From NCBI GenBank assembly GCA_036557505.1, contig DATBHM010000298.1:1-52279 (forward strand): DNA of 52,279 bases, written 5' to 3'. The notes beneath the pieces are model-generated. The model had not been told where the DNA came from, did no database searches, and saw only the letters and a list, made by a program, of their open reading frames with translations. Shown in pieces: positions 8,648-17,259 of this stretch. Position 1 is the first letter of the stretch; each line of letters begins with the position of its first letter. This stretch comes from DATBHM01 sp036557505 (GTDB taxonomy: Bacteria; Actinomycetota; UBA4738; JACQTL01). Made by a program: the position numbers and the translations under genes.

Positions 8648-9476
8648 ACCGGGCGCTCCGGGAGGCCGCCGTGAGCGCCGCCCACCTGGCAGGCGTCATG
8701 CCGTACGCCCGGCGGAACTGCCGGGTCATGTGGCTCTGGTCGGCGAACCCGGACTCGGCGGCGACGCGCGCAAGCGGCAGGCCGCGCTCGATGGCCGTCC
8801 TCGCGATCCCGAGGCGGCGCAGCGTGCGGTAACGGTCGGGGGTCGTTCCGAACGCCCGGCGGAAGTGGCGGGTCAACGTGAACCGGTCGGTTCCCGCGAT
8901 CCGCTCGAGCGTCGCCGCGGTGGTCGGTTGGGCGGCGTGCGCGGCCAGGTACTCGCGGACCCGTTCGACCGCGTCGAGATCGATCCCGACCGGACGCCGA
9001 GCGTCCCTCCCCGCCAGCGCACACAGGGTCTCCGCCATCCCGGTCGCGATCTCCGCCACGGCGAGGTCGGTGATCGGATCGTCGATGTCGGCGAGGACGC
9101 CCCCCACGAACCGCGTCGCCGGCGACGCCGGGTGGACCGGCTCGCGCACAAAGGGCAGCTCGGCGCCGTCGAGCGCCCGGCGCACGAGCTCGGGGGCCAC
9201 GTAGAGGATGCGGTATCCGAACCCGTCCTCGGTCCCCGGGCCGCCGTCGTGCATCTCGTCGGGGTGCAGCACGTGGACCTGCCCCGGAAGACACACCCGG
9301 CGCTCACCCCGGTACCCGAACACCTGGACGCCGGACGTCGTGACCCCGATCGCATAGGTGTCGTGGCGGTGCGGGTCGAACGCCCGCGCGGTGAGCCGGA
9401 CCTCCGCCCGCTCGATGCCCGGCGCGCCGGCCCCGAACCGGATCGCGTCGTGCCCACCGTCTGCAGGATCGTTCAA
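8646..9476 (-). CDS. AraC-family transcriptional regulator
   Basis: A 276-residue activator or repressor. The N-terminal ~130 residues form a cupin-like AraC ligand domain (FDPHRHDTYAIGVTTSGVQVF, then LPGQVHVLHPDEMHDG). The C-terminal ~100 residues carry the double HTH, including TLTRHFRRAFGTTPDRYRTL and the diagnostic SGFADQSHMTRQFRRAYGMT near the end. The start appears to be TTG 9476, with no clear ribosome-binding site. It is divergent from a LysE-type exporter with only 44 bases between them. This regulator/exporter pairing suggests that it controls the exporter in response to an amino acid or related metabolite. Confidence 0.92.
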   Translation of the reverse strand: MNDPADGGHDAIRFGAGAPGIERAEVRLTARAFDPHRHDTYAIGVTTSGVQVFGYRGERRVCLPGQVHVLHPDEMHDGGPGTEDGFGYRILYVAPELVRRALDGAELPFVREPVHPASPATRFVGGVLADIDDPITDLAVAEIATGMAETLCALAGRDARRPVGIDLDAVERVREYLAAHAAQPTTAATLERIAGTDRFTLTRHFRRAFGTTPDRYRTLRRLGIARTAIERGLPLARVAAESGFADQSHMTRQFRRAYGMTPARWAALTAASRSAR

Positions 9477-9520
9477 GAGGTCAACCCCCCGGGGCGCCTA
9501 CCGTCCGCCACGATGCAAGC

Positions 9521-10156
9521 ATGGCACCGGGCCGGCGAGCCGTGACGCCGCTCGGGGCGTTCCGGTGGGGGTCGGCCGGTCCGTTCCTCTTGACGGCGCT
9601 GGCCATCATGGGGAGCCCCGGCCCCGCGACGATCAGCCTGACGGCGACGGGGTCCGCCCACGGGGTGCGGCGTTCGCTCGGCTACCTGGCCGGCATCGTG
9701 GCCGGGACGACCGTCGTGCTCGCGGCCGTCGCCACCGGCATCACCGCAGCGCTCATCGCGGTGCCCGCGATTCGGATCGTGCTGGTCGCCGTCTCCGTCG
9801 CCTACCTGCTGTGGCTCGCCTACCACGTGGCGACCGCGCCGCCGCTCCAGGAGCGAGGAGCCGGCGCGAGGGCGCCGTCCATCGCCGGGGGGCTGCTCCT
9901 CGGCGTCGCGAATCCCAAGGCGTGGGTCGCGATCGGCGCCGTGTTCGCGAGCGCCCACCTCGCCGATTCCCCGGTGGCCGACGCCGGCGCGAAGGTGGTC
10001 GTCCTGACGGTGATGATCGTGGTGATCAACGCGGCGTGGCTGGCACTCGGCGCGACGTTCGCCCCCCTCCTGCGCGACCCCCGCCGCGCCCGCGTGGTCA
10101 ACGTGACGCTCGCCGCGGTCCTGGTCGTCGCGACCGGGTTCGCGGTCGTGCACTGA
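9521..10156 (+). CDS. LysE/RhtB-family amino-acid exporter
   Basis: A 211-residue inner-membrane protein with about six hydrophobic segments. The N-terminal signature GPFLLTALAIMGSPGPATIS, with conserved SPGPA, defines the LysE/RhtB exporter family. GVRRSLGYLAGIVAGTTVV and GGLLLGVANPKAWVAIGAVF (the N-P-K motif) follow. These proteins export amino acids such as lysine, homoserine or threonine by proton antiport. The divergent AraC gene is the likely regulator. The actual substrate cannot be read from the sequence. Confidence 0.9.
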   Translation: MAPGRRAVTPLGAFRWGSAGPFLLTALAIMGSPGPATISLTATGSAHGVRRSLGYLAGIVAGTTVVLAAVATGITAALIAVPAIRIVLVAVSVAYLLWLAYHVATAPPLQERGAGARAPSIAGGLLLGVANPKAWVAIGAVFASAHLADSPVADAGAKVVVLTVMIVVINAAWLALGATFAPLLRDPRRARVVNVTLAAVLVVATGFAVVH

Positions 10157-10174
10157 GGGCGGGCCGCCGTTCGC

Positions 10175-10180
10175 TATCCT
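10175..10180 (+). promoter_or_regulatory. Leaderless-type -10 box for the 10191 gene
   Basis: TATCCT ends 10 bases before ATG 10191, and no Shine-Dalgarno is visible. This fits TANNNT -10 boxes of leaderless actinobacterial genes. Confidence 0.45.
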
Positions 10181-10190
10181 GGCCGGCCGT

Positions 10191-10976
10191 ATGCCAACCG
10201 TCACGTCGCGCGATGGGACCGAGCTGAACGTCGAGGTGCTCGGCGAGGGCGAGCCGGTCATCCTGCTCGCGCACGGCCTCACCGGGAACCGCAACGAGCT
10301 CGCGATCTTCGCGCCATTCCTGCCGGGGACCAAGGTTCTGATGGACTTCCGGGGCCACGGCGACTCCGGCCGGCCTCCGGCCGGCTCCTACACGTTCGAC
10401 CACCTGGCCGGCGACGTCGACGCGGTGGCCGACGAGTACGGGGTCACGGTCGTGGCCGGCGGGTCGATGGGCGCCGCCGCCACGCTCCGCCTGCTGGAGC
10501 GGGACCCACAGCGGCTCGAACGCCTGATCATCCTGCTGCCGGCCAAGCTGGAGGTCGGCGACGAGACCTACGTTCGGCTCTCGTGGATGGCCGACCTGCT
10601 GGAGGAGCACGGGCCGGAGCGCACGGCGGAGATCGTGCTCGCGGAGGAGGAGGCGGCCGGGTCGTTCGAGCGGTTCCCCGCCTCCAAGGACTACCGGCGG
10701 GCGGCGATCCTGGCGATGAACTCCGACGGCGTCCCCAACGCCATCCGCGGCGTGATCAACGACGTGCCGGTCCGCGACCCCCAGCGCATACGGCAGGTCA
10801 CCGCCCCCACGCTGATCATCACGCAGCAGGGGGATGCGTTCCACAGCGTCGAGGTCGCCACCGAGCTCCACGAGCTCATGACGAACAGCGACCTCGTGAT
10901 CCTCGAGGATCAGCACGCGCTGCTCCGCGAGATCCCCACGCTGATCGCGAAGGTCAACCAGCTGCTGTCGTCGTAG
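10191..10976 (+). CDS. Alpha/beta-fold hydrolase
   Basis: A 261-residue alpha/beta hydrolase. The oxyanion region is VILLAHGLTGNRNE. The nucleophile elbow is VVAGGSMGAAATLRLLE (G-x-S-x-G), near residue 92. An acid follows in PTLIITQQGDAFHS, and the catalytic His is in LEDQHALLREIP near the C-terminus. The family includes esterases, lactonases and peptidases; the substrate is unknown. It ends exactly one base before the convergent methyltransferase gene's stop. ATG 10191 appears to be leaderless. Confidence 0.9.
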   Translation: MPTVTSRDGTELNVEVLGEGEPVILLAHGLTGNRNELAIFAPFLPGTKVLMDFRGHGDSGRPPAGSYTFDHLAGDVDAVADEYGVTVVAGGSMGAAATLRLLERDPQRLERLIILLPAKLEVGDETYVRLSWMADLLEEHGPERTAEIVLAEEEAAGSFERFPASKDYRRAAILAMNSDGVPNAIRGVINDVPVRDPQRIRQVTAPTLIITQQGDAFHSVEVATELHELMTNSDLVILEDQHALLREIPTLIAKVNQLLSS

Positions 10977-11774
10977 TCAGCCCGGCCGGCGCGTGCACCA
11001 CTGCACGTCGGTCCGGTACGGCAGCCCGAACCGCTCCGCCCGGGGGCCGATGCGCGGGTCCTCGTCGAGCAGATGGAGGACCTGTTCCCGGACGCGTTCG
11101 CGCTCGTCGTCCGGCATGGCGGCGATGAAACTGGTCGACAGCACGCGGTCGACGGCGCCTTCGCGGGTGGTGGCGTGCTCGTACTCGAACGATCTCGTCT
11201 GCAACGGGGTGAACAGCTCCGCGCGGTCGAACGCCCGCCGCCAGGCCATGCCCCGGTGGCTCGGCGTGTCGCCCCGGAGCGGGTCGATCGCCTTCGACAG
11301 CTCCGCCCAGAACGCGGAGCGTTCCTCGTCGCGGACGTTCCAGATCAGCGCGAGCGTCGCCTCCTCCCGCAGCACGCGGTGGAACTCCGTCAGCGCCTCC
11401 TGGGCGTGGAACCAGTGGAACGCCTGCGCGACGACGGCCGCGTCCACCGAGCCGTCCGCCAGCGGGATCGCCTCGGCCCGCCCGGCCAGGATCCCGACGT
11501 CCGGGACGTCCCCGGCCATCGCCGAACGCATGGCCTCGACGGGCTCGACCGCCACGATCTCGGCGCCGGTCGGCACGAGCAGTCGCGTGAGCTTCCCGGT
11601 CCCCGCGGCCATGTCCAGCACCCGCCGGCCGGGGCGGAGGCCCAGCCGGTCGACCAGGAACGCCACGGCCTGGTCCGGGTAGTCCGGCCGTCCCCGCCGG
11701 TAGGCGTCCGCGGCCCGCTGGAACCCGGCGGCCGCGGCCGGGTGGACGCCCCCGACGGGTCCCGCGGCGGTCAC
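10977..11774 (-). CDS. Class I SAM-dependent methyltransferase
   Basis: A 265-residue protein from GTG 11774. SAM motif I is RRVLDMAAGTGKLTRLL. The acidic end of strand 2 is EIVAVEPVEAMR, motif II is GSVDAAVVAQAFHWFHAQ, and motif III is EFHRVLREEATLALIWNV. The HWF after motif II matches the methyltransferase-11 families annotated as UbiE-like. The start overlaps the stop of the upstream citryl-CoA lyase-like gene by four bases, so the two are translationally coupled. The substrate is unknown. Confidence 0.88.
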   Translation of the reverse strand: MTAAGPVGGVHPAAAAGFQRAADAYRRGRPDYPDQAVAFLVDRLGLRPGRRVLDMAAGTGKLTRLLVPTGAEIVAVEPVEAMRSAMAGDVPDVGILAGRAEAIPLADGSVDAAVVAQAFHWFHAQEALTEFHRVLREEATLALIWNVRDEERSAFWAELSKAIDPLRGDTPSHRGMAWRRAFDRAELFTPLQTRSFEYEHATTREGAVDRVLSTSFIAAMPDDERERVREQVLHLLDEDPRIGPRAERFGLPYRTDVQWCTRRPG

Positions 11775-12544
11775 GGGGCCTCGCGCGGATCGGGCCCCTC
11801 GTAGCGGACGTTCTTCCAGCCGATGTCGCGGTACGGGCGCTCGCGGGTCTGTTCCTCGTGGACATGGGCGACCAGCCCCGGGGCCCGCCCGATCACGTAG
11901 AGCGCCTTGCCGAGCGCAGGGTCCAGGCCGAGCTCGAGCAGGAGCGCGGCCAGCGCCCCGTCGATGTTCATCCTGAGGTCGCGGCCGGTCGACTCCTTCA
12001 GCGCCGGCTCGAACGAGAGCGCCAGCTCGCAGAACCGGCCCCGGAACCCCAACCCGTGCGCCACCTCGAACAGTCGGCGGCCGCGGGGGTCGGGATCGTG
12101 GACGACGTGGCCGTAGCCGGGCACGCGCCGACGCTCCTCCGAGTAGCGGGCGACCATGAGCCGGGCGGCGTCGGCCGGGTCCCGATGCAGCTCGTCGGCC
12201 TCGAGGAGCATGTCGGCGCCCTCCTCGACGGCGCCGCCGTGCACGTCGCCCAGCGCGAGCATCCCCGCGGCCACGCCCGCCTGCAGCGGCACCCCCGACG
12301 ACGCCACGAACCTCGCGGCATCCACCGACGGCGCCACCAGCGAGTGCTCGGCGCACGACACGAGCAGCGCCTCCATCATCCGGCCCTCGTTCCCCTTCGG
12401 GAGGTCGCCGGACAGCAGCAGGAACGTCACGTCGCCGAACGACCGCGAACCGATGAGCTCCATGAGGTCGTAGCCCCGGATGCGGACCTCGTTGGGCTTG
12501 ACGTCGGAGATCCGGGTCCGCCAGAACGCGTCGCGGTTCGCCAT
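11771..12544 (-). CDS. Short citrate-synthase-like protein, probable citryl-CoA lyase
   Basis: A 257-residue protein, far shorter than citrate synthase (about 380-430). All three catalytic positions are recognisable: His in LGDVHGGAVEEG, His in VPGYGHVVHDPDPRGRR and Asp in RMNIDGALAALLLELG. The C-terminal HVHEEQTRERPYRDI resembles the end of ATP-citrate lyase and citryl-CoA lyase. Citryl-CoA lyase cleaves citryl-CoA to acetyl-CoA and oxaloacetate. The size and C-terminus favour that family over citrate or methylcitrate synthase. No citryl-CoA synthetase gene is visible here, so its physiological partner is open. Confidence 0.78.
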   Translation of the reverse strand: MANRDAFWRTRISDVKPNEVRIRGYDLMELIGSRSFGDVTFLLLSGDLPKGNEGRMMEALLVSCAEHSLVAPSVDAARFVASSGVPLQAGVAAGMLALGDVHGGAVEEGADMLLEADELHRDPADAARLMVARYSEERRRVPGYGHVVHDPDPRGRRLFEVAHGLGFRGRFCELALSFEPALKESTGRDLRMNIDGALAALLLELGLDPALGKALYVIGRAPGLVAHVHEEQTRERPYRDIGWKNVRYEGPDPREAP

Positions 12545-12553
12545 GCGGGCGTG

Positions 12554-12559
12554 AGGCTA
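12554..12559 (-). promoter_or_regulatory. Leaderless-type -10 box for citryl-CoA lyase gene
   Basis: On the minus strand TAGCCT ends 9 bases before ATG 12544, with no Shine-Dalgarno between. Confidence 0.45.
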
Positions 12560-12648
12560 ACAGGGGCCGTGGGTCCGCACCTTCCCCCGGCCCGACCGCG
12601 TCGTAACGAGTTCGGAACGCTCGGGTGGGAGGATGTCGCGAGCTCAGC

Positions 12649-13935
12649 ATGCGCCCCGACCGAACACGTCCCCGGGCCCGACGACTCGCGTTGGGCATCG
12701 CCGTCGCGGTCGGACTCCTCATCGTCGCCGACGCGGTGCTCCGGCTCGGCCTCGGCCGGGCGGGCGAGTCCGTCCCCTCGACGCTGCAGAGCTTCCTGAT
12801 GCTGGCCACGCTGACGGTGCTCGGGGCGCTCGTGGCCGCCCGGCGCCCACGCAACCCGATCGGCTGGCTCATGCTCGGCTCGGCGCTGGTGTCCTCGCTC
12901 GCCGTGTTCGCCAAGTACCTGGCCGCACGCGCCCTTCTCGGCGGCGCGTCGATCCACGGCTGGGTGCGATGGCCGGCATGGTTCCAGAACACGATGTCCG
13001 CCGTGACCGTGTCGATCGTGGTCATGATCTTCCTGCTGTTCCCCGACGGCAGGTTGCCGTTCCCGCTGGCGAGGTGGGCGGCCGGATCGTTGATCGCCGT
13101 CGTGGGCGGGCTGACCGTCCTCAGCGCCATCGACCCAAGCCCGTTCGTCGTGTCGACGAACCTCCCGAAGGTGCCGAATCCCATCGGCCTCTCGGCCATC
13201 CGGGGCTTCCAGACCGGGTCGACCGCGGTCGGGGCGTTGTGGTTCCTCCTGGCCGTCCCATTGGTGCTGGCGATCGCGTCGGTGGTCGTTCGGCTGCGTC
13301 GGTCGCACGGGGACGAGCGCCAGCAACTGACGCTGGTCGCGTACGCGGTCGGGGTCTCGTTGTTCGTGACGCTGGCAGGCGTCGTCCTCTCCACCTTCGC
13401 GCAGCAGGCGGGGACCTCGGAGTCCCTCGGCGATGCGCTGATCAGCCTCGGGACGAACGCCGGGCTCGGCCTCGTGGTCCCGGGCGTCGTCGCCATGACG
13501 ATCCTGCGTCACCGCATGTACGACATCGACCGCCTGGTGAACCGGACCCTGGTCTACACCCTGCTCACGGCTGTCCTCGCGGCCATCTACGTGGGGCTGG
13601 TCGTGGGGCTCGGCACGGTGACCCGGTCGGTCGGGGGCCGGTCGGGTCGCGGCGTCGTGGTCGCGACCTCGACCCTGGCGGTGGCGGCGCTGTTCCGCCC
13701 GGTTCGGCGGCGGGCCCAGGCCGTCATCGACCGGCGGTTCTACCGCCGGCGGTACGACGCGGCCCGGACCATCGGGGCGTTCGCATCGCGGCTCCGCACC
13801 GAGGCGGACCTCGAGTCCCTCCGGCGGGACCTCCTGAACGTGGTCAGCGAGACCATGCAGCCTGCCACGGTGTCCGTGTGGCTGGGATTGCGGCGGGTGC
13901 CGGGCCCTGGGATCCAGCCCGCCGACGACCCCTGA
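12649..13935 (+). CDS. Multi-pass membrane receptor-like protein, kinase-less histidine-kinase sensor relative
   Basis: A 428-residue protein from ATG 12649 (GTG 12625 is an in-frame alternative). About eight membrane segments span residues 10-345, including LALGIAVAVGLLIVADAVL, the VSIVVMIFLLFPDGRLPF region and VVPGVVAMTILRHRMYDIDR. The R-x-x-MYDIDRLVNRTLVYTLLT stretch, followed by VIDRRFYRRRYDAARTIGAFA, is typical of the membrane part of actinobacterial and chloroflexal sensor histidine kinases. After this linker the protein ends at a short coil ending in MQPATVSVWLG. The expected GAF, DHp and ATPase domains are missing. It may signal through a partner kinase. Convergent with the mutase gene, one base apart. 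Confidence 0.75.
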   Translation: MRPDRTRPRARRLALGIAVAVGLLIVADAVLRLGLGRAGESVPSTLQSFLMLATLTVLGALVAARRPRNPIGWLMLGSALVSSLAVFAKYLAARALLGGASIHGWVRWPAWFQNTMSAVTVSIVVMIFLLFPDGRLPFPLARWAAGSLIAVVGGLTVLSAIDPSPFVVSTNLPKVPNPIGLSAIRGFQTGSTAVGALWFLLAVPLVLAIASVVVRLRRSHGDERQQLTLVAYAVGVSLFVTLAGVVLSTFAQQAGTSESLGDALISLGTNAGLGLVVPGVVAMTILRHRMYDIDRLVNRTLVYTLLTAVLAAIYVGLVVGLGTVTRSVGGRSGRGVVVATSTLAVAALFRPVRRRAQAVIDRRFYRRRYDAARTIGAFASRLRTEADLESLRRDLLNVVSETMQPATVSVWLGLRRVPGPGIQPADDP

Positions 13936-13936
13936 G

Positions 13937-15925
13937 CTACGCGGCGGCGTTCCGCCCCAGGAGGTCGGCGATCTCGCCGATCATCGCGGTGAGGCCCTGG
14001 TCCCTCGGGGTGAACACCCGCGCGACCCCGATCGAGCGGAGCTTCTCCGCGTCGTCGTCGGGGATCACGCCGCCCACGACCACGGGCGTCTTCGAGACGT
14101 CGATCCCGTTGCCCCGCAGTCGATCCAGAATCTCCGGCACCAGCAGGTTGTGCGCGCCCGACAGGATGGACAGGCCGACCACGTGGACGTCCTCGTCGGC
14201 CGCGGCCCGGGCGATCTCCTCGGGCGTCAGCCGGATGCCCTGGTACACGACCTCCATCCCGGCGTCGCGGGCGCGGACGGCGATCTGCTCGGCTGCGTTC
14301 GAGTGGCCGTCGAGGCCGGGCTTTCCCACCAGCATGCGCACCCGTCCGACGCCCAGCCGCTGCGCCGCCGCCGCGACCCGCCCCCGGACGTCGTCCAGTT
14401 CCGCCGCCTCTCCCCCGCCGATGGTCCGGCCGGTGACGCCGGTCGGCGCCCGGTACCCGCCGAACGAATCGCGCAGCGCCTGCGCCCACTCGCCGGTGGT
14501 CACCCCCGCTCGCGCGGCCTCGATCGAGACCGGGACGAGGTTCTCGCCCGAGTCCGCCGAGGTGCGCAGGGCGTCGAGTGCCGCGCTCACCGCCCGCGCA
14601 TCCCGCGTCGAACGCCACCGCTCCAGCCGGTCGAGCTGCTCGGCCTCGTCCGCCGGGTCGGCCCGATCGAACGCCCCCTCGTCCATGTGCTCGACGAGCG
14701 GGGACGGCTCCGAATCGGTGTAGGCGTTCACCCCGACCCACGTGCGCTCGCCGGCCTCGATCTCCCGCAGCCGGACGGCGTGGGCCGCCACGAGCCGCTC
14801 CTTCATGTAGCCGAGCGCCTCCGCCGAGCCGCCCTGGTCGAGCACGCGCCGGAGCTCCTCCTCGGCGCCGGTCGCGATCTCGTCGGTCAGCGAGGACATG
14901 ACCGTGGAGCCGGCGAACAGGTCGCCGTGCTCCAGCAGGTCGGTCTCGTAGGCCAGGATCTGCTGCGCCCGGAGCGACCACTGCTGGTCCCAGGCCCGCG
15001 GCAGCCCGAGGGCCTCGTTCCACGCGGGCAGCTGCACCGCCCGGGCCCGCGCGTCCGCCGACATCGTCACCGCCAGCATCTCGAGCAGGATGCGGTACAC
15101 GTTGTTCTCGGGCTGCAGGGCGGTGAGGCCGAGGGAGTTCACCTGCACGCCGTACCGGAACCGCCGCATCCGCGGGTCCTCCACGCCGTACCGCTCGCGC
15201 GTCAGGCGGTCCCACAGCCGGGCGAACGCCCGCATCTTCGCCGTCTCCTCGACGAACCGGATGCCCGCGTTGCAGAAGAACGAGATCCGTCCGACCAGCG
15301 CCGGGATCTCGGAGTCGTCGACCTGCCCGGAGGACCGGCACGCGTCCAGCACCGCGAACGCGTTCGCCAGCGTGTACGCGACCTCGAGCACGGGGTCGGC
15401 GCCGGCCTCTTGCAGGTGATAGGAGCACACGTTGATGGGGTTCCACTTCGGCGTCTCGCGGAGCGCCCACGCGACGAGGTCGACGGTGAGCCGCATCGAG
15501 GGCCCGGGCGGGAACGCGTACGCCCCACGCGCCAGGAACTCCTTCAGGACGTCGTTCTGCGTCGTGCCGGCCAGCTGCGAACGCGGCGCGCGGTGTTCGT
15601 CCGCCACGACCACGTACAGCGCGTACAGCCAGACGGCCGTCGCGTTGATCGTCATCGACGTGTTCATGTCGTCGACGGGGATGCCGTCGAACACGTCGCG
15701 CATGTCGCCGAGCGAGGTGATCGGAACGCCCACCCGGCCGACCTCCCCACGGGCCATCTCGTGGTCGGAGTCGTAGCCGGTCTGGGTCGGGAGGTCGAAG
15801 GCCATCGACAGGCCCGTCTGGCCCTTGGCCAGGTTCGTGCGGTAGCGCTCGTTGGTCACGCGCGCATTGCCGTAACCGGCGTAGGTACGGAAGATCCAGG
15901 GCTGGTCTCGGTGGCGTTCGGCCAT
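13937..15925 (-). CDS. ecm: Coenzyme-B12-dependent mutase of MeaA type, probable ethylmalonyl-CoA mutase
   Basis: A 662-residue single-chain mutase with a TIM-barrel substrate domain (about 1-520) and a C-terminal B12 domain. The B12 domain has the lower-ligand motif MLVGKPGLDGHSNAAEQ (D-x-H-x-x-G-type) and GLSILSGAHNLLVPEIL. The N-terminus is short (PWIFRTYAGYGNARVTNERY), without the ~80-residue leader of methylmalonyl-CoA mutase large subunits. WNPINVCSYHLQEAGADP and RARAVQLPAWNEALGLPR match MeaA/ethylmalonyl-CoA mutase closely, where methylmalonyl-CoA mutase has an SISGYH motif. The enzyme converts (2R)-ethylmalonyl-CoA to methylsuccinyl-CoA. It differs clearly from the second mutase at 50933. 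Confidence 0.85.
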   Translation of the reverse strand: MAERHRDQPWIFRTYAGYGNARVTNERYRTNLAKGQTGLSMAFDLPTQTGYDSDHEMARGEVGRVGVPITSLGDMRDVFDGIPVDDMNTSMTINATAVWLYALYVVVADEHRAPRSQLAGTTQNDVLKEFLARGAYAFPPGPSMRLTVDLVAWALRETPKWNPINVCSYHLQEAGADPVLEVAYTLANAFAVLDACRSSGQVDDSEIPALVGRISFFCNAGIRFVEETAKMRAFARLWDRLTRERYGVEDPRMRRFRYGVQVNSLGLTALQPENNVYRILLEMLAVTMSADARARAVQLPAWNEALGLPRAWDQQWSLRAQQILAYETDLLEHGDLFAGSTVMSSLTDEIATGAEEELRRVLDQGGSAEALGYMKERLVAAHAVRLREIEAGERTWVGVNAYTDSEPSPLVEHMDEGAFDRADPADEAEQLDRLERWRSTRDARAVSAALDALRTSADSGENLVPVSIEAARAGVTTGEWAQALRDSFGGYRAPTGVTGRTIGGGEAAELDDVRGRVAAAAQRLGVGRVRMLVGKPGLDGHSNAAEQIAVRARDAGMEVVYQGIRLTPEEIARAAADEDVHVVGLSILSGAHNLLVPEILDRLRGNGIDVSKTPVVVGGVIPDDDAEKLRSIGVARVFTPRDQGLTAMIGEIADLLGRNAAA

Positions 15926-15976
15926 GTCCGTTCCGCTCCGATCGATGTCGCCCTCGCGAACGGGGGAAGCTGAGCG

Positions 15977-15982
15977 AGTATA
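15977..15982 (-). promoter_or_regulatory. -10 box for the MeaA-type mutase gene
   Basis: On the minus strand TATACT is followed by a leader of about 45 bases that ends with a GGAG-containing stretch close to ATG 15925. Unlike several neighbours this gene looks leadered. Confidence 0.4.
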
Positions 15983-16020
15983 CCCAGCGCGACCTGCGGA
16001 AACGCCTCGCCGACCTCCGG

Positions 16021-17259
16021 TCAGCAGACCTCGTTGAGGTAGGGGTAGGGGTCGATCGCGGACCCGATCACGGTGTAGCCGTAGGCGCTCCGGTACGGGT
16101 TGGCGGGGATCACGTTGGGATGCCACTCGAAGTGGTCGTGGGTGGGCCCGCCGGCCGCGTCCCCGGTGTTCCCGACGTACCCGATGATGGTGCCGGTGGT
16201 GACCTGGCCGAGCGTGCCGTACCGCACCATGTGGGCGTTGTAGGTCCACCCCTCCGCGCCCTTCACGATCACCGCGTTGCCGCCGAGGCCGTTCGGATCC
16301 TCGCTGGCGACGCCGTCGAACGTGGCCCTGATCGGAGTCCCCTCCGGGGCCAGGATGTCGTTCCCGGCGTGGGGATGGAAGCCGCCCGCATACCGGGGGG
16401 CGCCGAAGGAATCTCCGTAGCCCCGGGGCTGGTCGACGGGGCACACGAACAGGGGCCCGGGGCCGTCGTTCGGGGTCGGCCCGCCGTGCGTGGCGGCGCG
16501 GGCGGCGGCGAGCTCCTGGGCCTTGAGCTTCTTCTCGAGTCGGTTGATGAGCGCGGTGGCCTGGGCCCGATCGGTGTCCAGGCTGTCCACGAGGGCGTTC
16601 TGCTCGTCGACCAGCTGCTGCTGCGCGTTGAACTTGGCGTCGAGGACCTTCTCCTGGTTGTTCAGCTCGGTGATCGTCTGGGCCTGCTGGTTGAGCAGGT
16701 CCTGGAGGTCGCTCTTCCGCGCGGCGAGGGCGTTCGCCTGGTTCTGGACGTCGGCGGCGAGCGTGGCGTCGTCCTGGGCGAGCCGGCCGATGAACTCCAT
16801 CCGGTCCGACAGGTCCCCCAGGTTCTGCGACGTCAGCAGGAAGGAGAACTCCGCCGCAGGCCCCTCCTCGTAGGCCTGCCTGGCCCGGGCGTTCAGCTGG
16901 TCACGGACCCGGCGGTACCGGGCCCTGGTGTCGTCGTACGCCTGGCGGATGGCCTGGACCTTGCCCTCGAGGAGGCCGTACTGGGACTGGGCGGCGTCGA
17001 TCGCCTCGGCCGACTTGTTGAGGTCGGCCTGGGCCGCGCGGAGCCTGGCCTGCAGCGAGTCGAGCTGCCGCTGCTCGCGGTTGATCTTGGCCACGAGGTC
17101 GTCAAGCTCCTTCTTGGCCTTTGCCAGGCTCTTCTTGGTGTCGGCGGGGTTGCCGGGCGACTGGCTCTTGGTGGGAGTGGGGGCGGCTGCGGACAGCGGT
17201 GCGAAGGCGCCGAGCAGGAGCGTCAGCGCGAGCACGGGAACGAGGGCGCGCCGGAGCAC
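16021..17259 (-). CDS. Secreted M23-family peptidoglycan peptidase with long coiled coil
   Basis: 412 residues from GTG 17259, chosen because a clear signal peptide follows at once (RRALVPVLALTLLLGAFAPL, then AAA). Residues ~40-280 are a Gln/Asp/Ala-rich coiled coil resembling EnvC or the N-terminal region of NlpC/P60 and M23 proteins. The C-terminal LytM domain has the zinc-binding HPHAGNDI (H-x3-D) and HDHFEWHP (H-x-H). The family cleaves peptide cross-links or regulates amidases at the division site. All zinc ligands appear intact. Likely role: cell-wall turnover or daughter-cell separation. It lies 176 bases downstream of the FtsH-like gene on the same strand. Confidence 0.9.
   Translation of the reverse strand: MLRRALVPVLALTLLLGAFAPLSAAAPTPTKSQSPGNPADTKKSLAKAKKELDDLVAKINREQRQLDSLQARLRAAQADLNKSAEAIDAAQSQYGLLEGKVQAIRQAYDDTRARYRRVRDQLNARARQAYEEGPAAEFSFLLTSQNLGDLSDRMEFIGRLAQDDATLAADVQNQANALAARKSDLQDLLNQQAQTITELNNQEKVLDAKFNAQQQLVDEQNALVDSLDTDRAQATALINRLEKKLKAQELAAARAATHGGPTPNDGPGPLFVCPVDQPRGYGDSFGAPRYAGGFHPHAGNDILAPEGTPIRATFDGVASEDPNGLGGNAVIVKGAEGWTYNAHMVRYGTLGQVTTGTIIGYVGNTGDAAGGPTHDHFEWHPNVIPANPYRSAYGYTVIGSAIDPYPYLNEVC

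Noticed and set aside
16021..17259. Start of the M23 gene farther upstream
   Set aside because: The frame stays open toward 17397, but only GTG 17259 puts the hydrophobic signal segment directly at the N-terminus.
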